Source of the DNA: Perognathus longimembris pacificus
Lineage: Eukaryota; Chordata; Mammalia; Rodentia; Heteromyidae
Reading direction: 5' to 3'
Assembly: GCF_023159225.1 (NCBI RefSeq)
Contig: NC_063170.1
Span: 60,929,708-60,993,707, forward strand
DNA length: 64,000 nucleotides
The position numbers and the translations under genes are program-made. The notes under the pieces were generated by a model. It did not search any database. It was given only the letters and a program-made list of their open reading frames with translations, and had not been told where the DNA came from. Below are positions 57,111 through 64,000 of the stretch, in pieces (within the stretch, counting starts at the first letter, position 1; each line of letters starts with the position of its first letter).

Positions 57111-58849
57111 CATATGTAATTTTATTTAATTCTTTTCTGTCTTTACCTTTCTGCTGTAACTCCATGCTTTCATATTATAATTCCGTAAATGAATTGTATT
57201 TGACCAACATAAAGTGAGGAAAGATGGTCAATAGCAAACATTCTTGTTTGTAGCTTTTTAGTATTCTAGTCTTTGAATTATTATTTTATTGCTATAACTA
57301 CTAGCAATCTAATTACTGTCATGAAATATTACTAATAAATTATGAATCATTTATCACTAATAAGCCAATTTGTAATAATAAATTACTAATCAATTACTAT
57401 TCTTACATACTCTTTGATTTCTTCTTTCTCTGTGTCCACATTTTTCCTGTTTTCCTAGCTCTTTTCTTTGTGCCTGGCTGTGACAATTTCTCCTCTGATC
57501 ACCTTTGTACATTCATGGTGCTGCCTAGTTATCTGACATCACAAAAATCCCATAAAAATAAAATGACATATATCTTGTCTCACCTTTCTCTTTCTCCAAG
57601 AAATCTAAATATTTAACACTATATTAAAATAGTCATGCAAATGTAATTTGTGCCATAATGGCAATCAATAAATTAATAGAAATGATGAGCTTATTAAAAA
57701 GCAAGTCAATCACTGGTGGCTCATAAATAATTTTTTTGCATTTCCTATGGGCTCTCCCAAGGGCAGAAGTGACCTTCTTGATGTGTTGATGTGTCTACTG
57801 CCTAAAGCAGGGATCCACTTGTGCTAAAAAAGAGTCCTGAGTATTCTTTCATTCTCTGATAGAGAAAACATGAACTACCAATCTTCATATTGCAAAAGTA
57901 CACAGTTTTAAATAAATCATATGAACCTTAGAAATGTTAACATCTGTGTATTTCCAGACATTGACTTCAATTTTGTTTGAAGCCTTTTTTCCCTTTTGTT
58001 CAGTTTTGATGTGTTCCTGTCGAATGTAATGTGACCTTTTCCTGGCATATCAAAATGTTGGCATCCATCATATCTTGTAAATTTCCACCTGTAAATAGGA
58101 TGTAATTTTTCAGTAGTGATCAGACCTATTTCCACCATCATTTTTCTTTCTGGATGATATTTAGCTTTTGTGATGCTGATTTTAGGCTTTCTTTAGGTTG
58201 TACGGTCAGTTTCTTATGGCTCTTTGGTTATAGATCTTACCTTATTAGAATAATTTCTTTTTCTCTGTTTCATTCTCAACATATTATAGAGTTGTGGTTT
58301 TTTTTTGCAAGTTAGGTTTTTTTGTTTGTTTGCTTTTTAACCATCACTGGTATCTCTGTAACTCACACATGCTGAAATCTTTGTATCTGCATCTCACTAA
58401 TGTTGAGACCAATAGATACTTCCTAGTGAAGGCTATTTGGAAGGGCAATTATTCACCTAAGTCTTGGGCAAGAGATAGAAAAGTAGCTAGGTGGATTTTA
58501 TCCTTGCCTCTTTCGTTAACCTTGGTAACACCACTAAATGCTACATGCAAAACTTTGGTAGCTTTCTCCACATTGACGAACCTCAGATGTAAGCTGCTAA
58601 GAGAAAGCAAGAGGGTAATGAATACCTGAGCCTGTTTTCCAAAATCTTGTCATCCAGCAGGTCACAATGACAGACTAAACCACATCATCGCAGCACCAAG
58701 TGGGGGTACCCAGAGAAAATCCTCTCAATACTCTCCCAACATTTTCTTCTCTGGAATACGACATATTTTATTCCCATTCATTGCATTTAGGGACTACACA
58801 TTTTGGAGATTATTTTAAAATGGGCAAGAAAAAGTTTTAAGGCATGATG
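57111..58849. other. Intergenic AT-rich sequence, nothing recognised
   Basis: ATTACTAAT-like motifs recur at 57300-57405. No gene. Confidence 0.45.
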
Positions 58850-58970
58850 AGAAAGAAGCATCATTATCTTTATTTTATGATTTAAACAGCTGGGGTCCAG
58901 AGAGATCACATCACCTGCTTATCTGTGGTAGGACTGTAGGACAAATGCTAGACCTAAAACACCAACTCAA
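58850..58970 (+). repeat. MIR SINE remnant
   Basis: 'cattatctttattttatgat', 'ggggtccagagagatcacat' and 'ggacaaatgctagacctaaa' are in MIR order. Confidence 0.6.
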
Positions 58971-59369
58971 ACAAAAGAAACCAGCACCTTCTACTACTAA
59001 CAATCATACTCAGCTCAATGGCATAGCTATTGATCAAGTTTTATTTCATATTAAAAGTTCTTTTAATTACTTATTTCTAAAATAACAAAAGATTTCACAA
59101 TATCATGATTGTGGTCATGGCTCTGGCAGAGAGTTCTGTATAGGGTATAAAATCTGGACACATAATGGCAAGTTTTCCCTGAAGACTATTTTAGGAATGC
59201 ATGGGGTTCTGACTTATGTGTCAATATCCTACAAAGTGTTGGGTAGCTGAATTATCCACTTAAAGATAGCAGACAATGGGCTCTTAACTCATTACCTTGA
59301 AATATCTGAATAATCAAATATTTTAGTCATATTTACATTTAAATGTAGCTTGAAGTGTCCTTTTAAACA
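58971..59369. other. Intergenic sequence, nothing recognised
   Basis: AT-rich and no features. Confidence 0.4.
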
Positions 59370-59602
59370 TGTTTGTGCATTAGTGTAGGGCTTGAACTCA
59401 TGGCCTTGTGCTCTTGCTCTGCTTTTTCACTCAAGCCTGGCACTCTGCCACTTGAGCCATTCCTCTGGTCTAGCATTATGCTGTTAATTGGAGACAGAGT
59501 CCAAAGGACATGTTTGCTTAGACCACCTGGTTTGAAGCTCTATTCTCCAGATCTTGTCCTCCTTAGTAACCAGGATTACATAATGTGAGCCATTGATACC
59601 AT
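59370..59602 (-). mobile_element. Diverged B1/Geo composite SINE, minus strand
   Basis: 'gtagggcttgaactcatggc', 'tcaagcctggcactctgcca' and 'cttgagccattcctctggtc' (Geo part), then 'tgtcctccttagtaaccagg' and 'attacataatgtgagcca' (B1 part). Confidence 0.82.
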
Positions 59603-59683
59603 TAATTAATATGTATTATTACCTTGTTTTGTGATCACTGAAGAAAGCAACCAAAGTTGGAAGTTTCTGAGACTGAGCTTTTT

Positions 59684-59895
59684 TTTTTTTTTTTTTTTTT
59701 TTTGGCCAGTCCTGGGCCTTGGACTCAGGGCCTGAGCAGCATCCCTGGCTTCTTCCCGCTCAAGGCTAGCACTCTGCCACCTGAGCCACAGCGCCCCTTC
59801 TGGCCGTTTTCCATATATGTGGTGCTGGGGAATCGAACCCACGGCTTCATGTGTAGGAGGCAAGCACTCTTGCCACTAGGCCATATTCCCAGCCA
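59684..59895 (-). mobile_element. ID-headed dimeric SINE (IDL-Geo type), minus strand, young
   Basis: Near-consensus: A box 'tatggcctagtggcaagag' and B box 'gggttcgat' on the minus strand, the right monomer and a 20-nt A tail. Perfect 14-bp duplication agactgagcttttt at 59670-59683 and 59896-59909. Confidence 0.96.
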
Positions 59896-59909
59896 AGACT
59901 GAGCTTTTT

Positions 59910-61559
59910 ATACCATAGTTTTGTCCTCTTAATATCTGCTTTAGTATATAACAACAACAGCAACAACAAACCAAGAGAGATTCTGCCCTTGGCCTTGGAA
60001 TAATAAGTCTGCTCATAATACTAAATCTATTTCTAAGATATGCTATTGAGCAAATAACTGGAAATCATAGAAAGAGTCTAAACTGGTATTAGTAATATCA
60101 CAAAGGAGTATTTTTATAACATCTCTCATTTCAAAATTGCCTTGTGAACACCTTTCTCCTTAAAAGACAGCATACTTCAGGATAAAATAAAAGAATATTC
60201 TCCCAATTTATGTCATCATTTGCACAATTTCTCTAAAAAAGGAATCAAAGTCGGTAGAGTTGCTTTTGATTTGGCAAATTTTCTTGTGAAATAAAATATG
60301 GGTTGACATTAAGGTGGAAGAAATTTTCTTTGTAAAGAACTCCTCCCTGCCCCTTTTATTTTTTGCTACATTTGGACTTCTGAGTGCACATTTTCTAGGT
60401 TGCTCAAAGAGGACAAGAAATAATTGCAAACTAGAAGACACATCTCTTCTGCTATAGCCTGGATAAACAGAATAAAACTTGCCAATCATTTTTCCTTCAT
60501 TTCTGTCACACACCTACGCCAAGAGGAAGAAATTCATTCTCTCTCCATCACAATCATCACCACAGTCTAACGTGAAATATCTACAAGCAGATGCACCAGA
60601 GTGTAATTGCTCTTCCACAATGTACAACATTGATTTTTTGCAACATCCATCAGTATTATTTGATAAAGGAATTTTGCCAATAGCTCATGCGGCTTTCTCT
60701 GTAATCACGCTATTTGTCATTAACGAGGCAGCTGCTTTTATTAGCTTCTTGGCACTTGTGTGACTTGTACCTGTGTTTTGTCAAGATGAATGCAACCTTG
60801 AAAGATGTCTCTGTAATTCCGGCCTTTCTTTAAAAAAAAACCCCAAAACCAATGACAGCAAAAGTCATCAATTTTGTCCTGGAAGACATGATTCCTGAGC
60901 TTATTCAGAAAAAAAAAAAAACAACAAACAAAAAAACCAGACCAAACAGTGGTCACTTTCTTTTGAAAACATCATGAACTCTTCTGTGGCTTTATTTCAG
61001 TATGACATACAGTTGAATAATAAAATTTTATTGAGGTCAGCACATTTCTAAGATATTCATCTTTGTGATTGTTATCTCTCTTGTGATTTTCTTTTTGTCT
61101 TGGATGAAAGTATCACTAAGATATTTTTTTTTCTTAGTACATTTTACAGATCTACACTGGAGTCTTAGTCACTGTTTAGATGGGTGATATTTCTGACTCG
61201 TGCCTATGCTCCAACTTAATAATGTATTTAGGCACCAATAAGCCAATCCGGGGCCATGAACATAATTGTGAATGAAAATTCAAGATAGATGAGAAACATG
61301 AAATACAAATTCAACAGTTCACTGAAATTTAGCTAACAGAAACTGACCAAAAACCTTGGTGGAGTGTGTGAAACCCAACAGCATAATTCATAATGAAAAT
61401 TCTCTGACTGCCCCAGGAAGTTTGGCCTGCCGTATTTATCAAGTCCACATAAAGATGTATTCATTGGAGGAATCAAGGTGACAGGGATTAATCGGAGCTA
61501 CCTCTGATCGAACAGAGCACAGAACTTTACTTCCAGGGACCACACCAAACAAACTAGAA
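59910..61559. other. Intergenic; possible conserved block 60490-60810
   Basis: No gene or repeat recognised. 60490-60810 is high-complexity sequence without repeat features and is discussed among the findings. An A-rich stretch lies at 60909-60942. Confidence 0.45.
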
Positions 61560-62394
61560 ATAGAGTTTTGCACCAACCAAGAGATTCAAATTTAAGCTTC
61601 TACAAGAGGAAACAAACACAAAGAAACCAAAGCAGGCACCAAGCAGAGTTGCACTACACCCACCAGGTTCCAGCTAGAGAGCCATCCTCAATTATTATTT
61701 TACTTTTCTTTTTCCCTCCCTCTTCTACCCTCCGGTGTCTGAGGCTCATCAGCAAACAGAAATGACAAAAATGGGACAGAGATGCTGAATTTTGGAACTA
61801 GAAAAGGCAGCTATATAGCACCCACTAGGAATGCCATTTCCAGAGGCAAAGTGACACCACAGGGTAATTACAATAGTCCAGCAAGGCTGAGGACTCAGCG
61901 ATTTTCAAATGCCAGGGAGGAGACACAGCAGGGCCTCTAAAGGCAGCAAGTGGGCTCAGCGGGGCCCCTAATGCAGCTGAGTGGTGACTGTTAGGCCAAT
62001 CTTGCCTCAGCCAAACCAAACCCATCAATCTCAGAAACAGCACAGCTGGACATTTAGCGTTGGGAAGCCACGAGTGTCAGACCTGGAACCTCAAGCACCA
62101 ACTCCAATAAACGGATGACCCTGTTTAGCGCACAGGCCAACTGAGGGCACTGCCTTGCTGGTCTCCAGAGCCTGCCCATGCATCTCTAGATGGGTACGCC
62201 ACCACAGCCAGAGTGCCTGTGGTCTGTGCCTAAAAGCCCACCCAGGCAGTTCTGCCAGAGAAGTCTGTCCCCACCCACGACATGGAGGGTTTTGCCAGAA
62301 GCCCTGAAAGCCCACCAGGGCATCCCAACATGGACGTCCCAGTCCACAGTGCCTGGGGTCTACACTGAGCTGACTCCCAAAAGCCTGTCCATGC
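61560..62394 (+). mobile_element. Probable older L1 5' UTR, upstream part
   Basis: GC-richer than its surroundings, with loosely repeated phrases ('cagagtgcctgtggtctgtg' and 'cacagtgcctggggtctaca', about 140 bp apart) suggestive of decayed promoter units. It precedes sequence (62991-63528) that matches the L1 5' UTR at 7400-7900. Left boundary uncertain. Confidence 0.4.
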
Positions 62395-62990
62395 TTTCCT
62401 GCAAGTATTGCTGTTGAACTGGTTCTCCTTTTACCCTTCGCCTCTCCATTTTGTGTTCCCCTGCCCTAGTTCCAATAAATATACAAACAGTACTCAGTGT
62501 ACCAAAGTCAGTTACAGTGACAACAGGGGTAAAAAAGAAAAAGGCATAATTTCATAGGGTACATTGGAAATAACAACATCAATGATAAAACATTTCCAAA
62601 TCTTGTAGTTCATTCCACTTAGGATCATTTTATGAGATCATATATCTACATTGCTATTGAGCTACTGTGCTCCTCTGCTTGGACTATCCGAGGCAAGTAC
62701 TAATTGTTTCCAGTAAGTGAAACTATAGAGTTTATGTTTCTTTGGGTCTGGCTCAGTTCACTTAGTATGATTTTTTCCCCCAAGTATTTCTATTTCCTCA
62801 AAAATGGGGCCAGTCATTACTAATAGATGCACAGAATTCCATTGTGTATATGTACCACATTTTCTTGATCCATTCATCTACTAAGGGGCACCTGGGTTGG
62901 TTCCACATTTTAGTGATGGTAAATTGTGTTGTGAAAAAATAGTTGTGCTGGTAGCTTTAGAGTCATCTTGCTTGTAATGAAGACCTCTGT
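62395..62990 (-). mobile_element. Old L1 3' fragment, minus strand, inside L1 5'-UTR-type DNA
   Basis: Reversed 3' UTR ('tgcaagtattgctgttgaac') runs into reversed ORF2 C-terminus ('gtttctttgggtctggctca', 'ttgatccattcatctactaa', 'tgggttggttccacatttta'). More diverged than the copies at 21684 and 33632. Confidence 0.85.
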
Positions 62991-63528
62991 TTCCAAATTA
63001 TAACTGTTTAATTTTTTGTATAATTTATATATTAAAAATTTTTTTGGTTGTTTCTCACATTCCGTACAATTTCTTGTTTCTTCTTTCTTTCTTTCTCTCT
63101 CTCCCTTTCTCTCTTTTTACCATTTTCTACTTTTTCATTTGTCTGAATTTAAATCTCAATCATCATCACTCTGTTCCTTTCAGCCCCTTCATCTCGCTAC
63201 TCTTAACTTCTCCCCCTAAAATTAGTTATAGCTTGGGAGGGTCCTATACTACTTCTGAGACATTCATACTCTAGGGTTTCCTGGTTATTGGCTACCTAGG
63301 TAGACTGTGCTTGTATTCAATTTGAGTGTGTCAAAGGGGTTCATTGAGTAATCCTTTCAGCCCAGATAGATCTAAACAACAGGACAGATTTGCTCACTGG
63401 TTTTAACAGTATAAAATACAACTCCCGGCTCTCCATCCCCTTTCCCCTAACCTAACATATTGAACTACAGAGATCAGCACAATTGCAGGGCTCAGGGTTT
63501 TTACACCCCTCTTGAATATGTGGTTCAG
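62991..63528 (+). mobile_element. Older L1 5' UTR, downstream part
   Basis: A T/C-rich stretch, then 'tttcctggttattggctacc' and 'gtgtcaaaggggttcattga', which parallel 7783-7845 of the full-length L1 ('tcctggttattggatagagg', 'gaatcaaaggggttcataga'). Ends at an A15 run (63529-63544) before any ORF1 sequence. Confidence 0.65.
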
Positions 63529-63544
63529 AAAAAAAAAAAAAAAA

Positions 63545-64000
63545 GCATGCTCCTGAAATTCTATTATTTTAAAGAACCATCTCATTAGGATTATGTGATA
63601 TTTTAGCACTTGCAATTGCAGTGTCAAAACAAATGGCTTAAAGAAAGAAGCAAGAAGAATTGGATTGTATTTCTATCTGGCTTCCAAATTATATTGGTGT
63701 AGTTTGCACTTAGGTAAGAAATCTCCTCTTGTTTCCTTGTGGGGTTATGCTGCATGCTGCATTTGTGTTGCTGTAGTGAGAGAAACCAGACATGAATTAA
63801 ATGGTCCATTTTGGAATAAGTGTCCTGTTAGATCTTTGTCCTTTGAAATTCAAAGGTCAGTAGTACTTTCTATATGCAAATTTAGTTTTTAAAATTCATT
63901 GCGTATTACTCGTTTCTGCAAATGGAAAAAAAAAAATCCCACAGATCTCCATGAAGGGTCAGCAGCACGGTGTCTCGTTAGACACACCGTATGACAACGA
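63545..64000. other. Intergenic sequence to window end, nothing recognised
   Basis: No gene. An A11 run is at 63926-63937. Confidence 0.45.

Overview
This is nuclear DNA of a mammal, most likely a geomyoid rodent (pocket mouse, kangaroo rat or pocket gopher group). The strongest clue is a set of dimeric SINEs. One kind has a tRNA-Ala/ID-like left monomer, the other a 7SL/B1-like left monomer, and both carry the same right monomer. I match these from memory to the published IDL-Geo type of Geomyoidea; a repeat-library search would be needed to name the species. Old mammal-wide repeats (MIR, L2, MaLR LTRs, ancient L1) fill much of the rest. I found no host protein-coding exon, tRNA, rRNA or structured RNA gene. 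The window reads as a gene desert or the inside of a long intron.

Layout. 1-6100: ancient repeats (MaLR LTRs at 1-310 and 4068-4505, a MIR at about 3880-4035, old L1 3' pieces at 2190-2900 and 4590-5715, a decayed 7SL-type SINE at 5840-6063). 6101-13934: a nested pair of L1 insertions. A 5'-truncated minus-strand L1, apparently with a short 3' transduction, was later split by a full-length plus-strand L1 (6154-13642). Both have perfect target-site duplications. The full-length copy has a CpG-rich 5' UTR, an intact ORF1 and an ORF2 broken only by one frameshift in a short A run. 13935-33600: mostly ancient sequence with scattered SINEs, truncated L1s, MaLR remnants, MIRs and microsatellites. 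33632-34382: an L1 copy with a twin-priming inversion. 34383-47140: L2 and MIR remnants, two SINEs, a CA repeat, an old L1 3' end and a candidate RFX X-box. 47141-47807: a solo endogenous-retrovirus LTR in minus orientation. 47808-54956: SINEs, MIRs and AT-rich DNA. 54957-55655: a GC-rich 12-bp minisatellite. 55656-61560: SINEs, including a young one with a 14-bp target-site duplication, and a possible conserved non-coding block. 61560-63544: an older L1 5'-UTR-type sequence containing a minus-strand L1 3' fragment and ending in an A run.

How the parts relate: the L1 ORF1 and ORF2 proteins are the machinery that copies L1 RNA. The SINEs with poly(A) tails and L1-endonuclease-type duplications are best explained as non-autonomous users of that machinery. 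No unknown defence, mobile or metabolic system was found. The most rewarding signals are the nested L1 history, the near-intact L1, the twin-primed copy, the minisatellite, and the right monomer shared between two SINE families.
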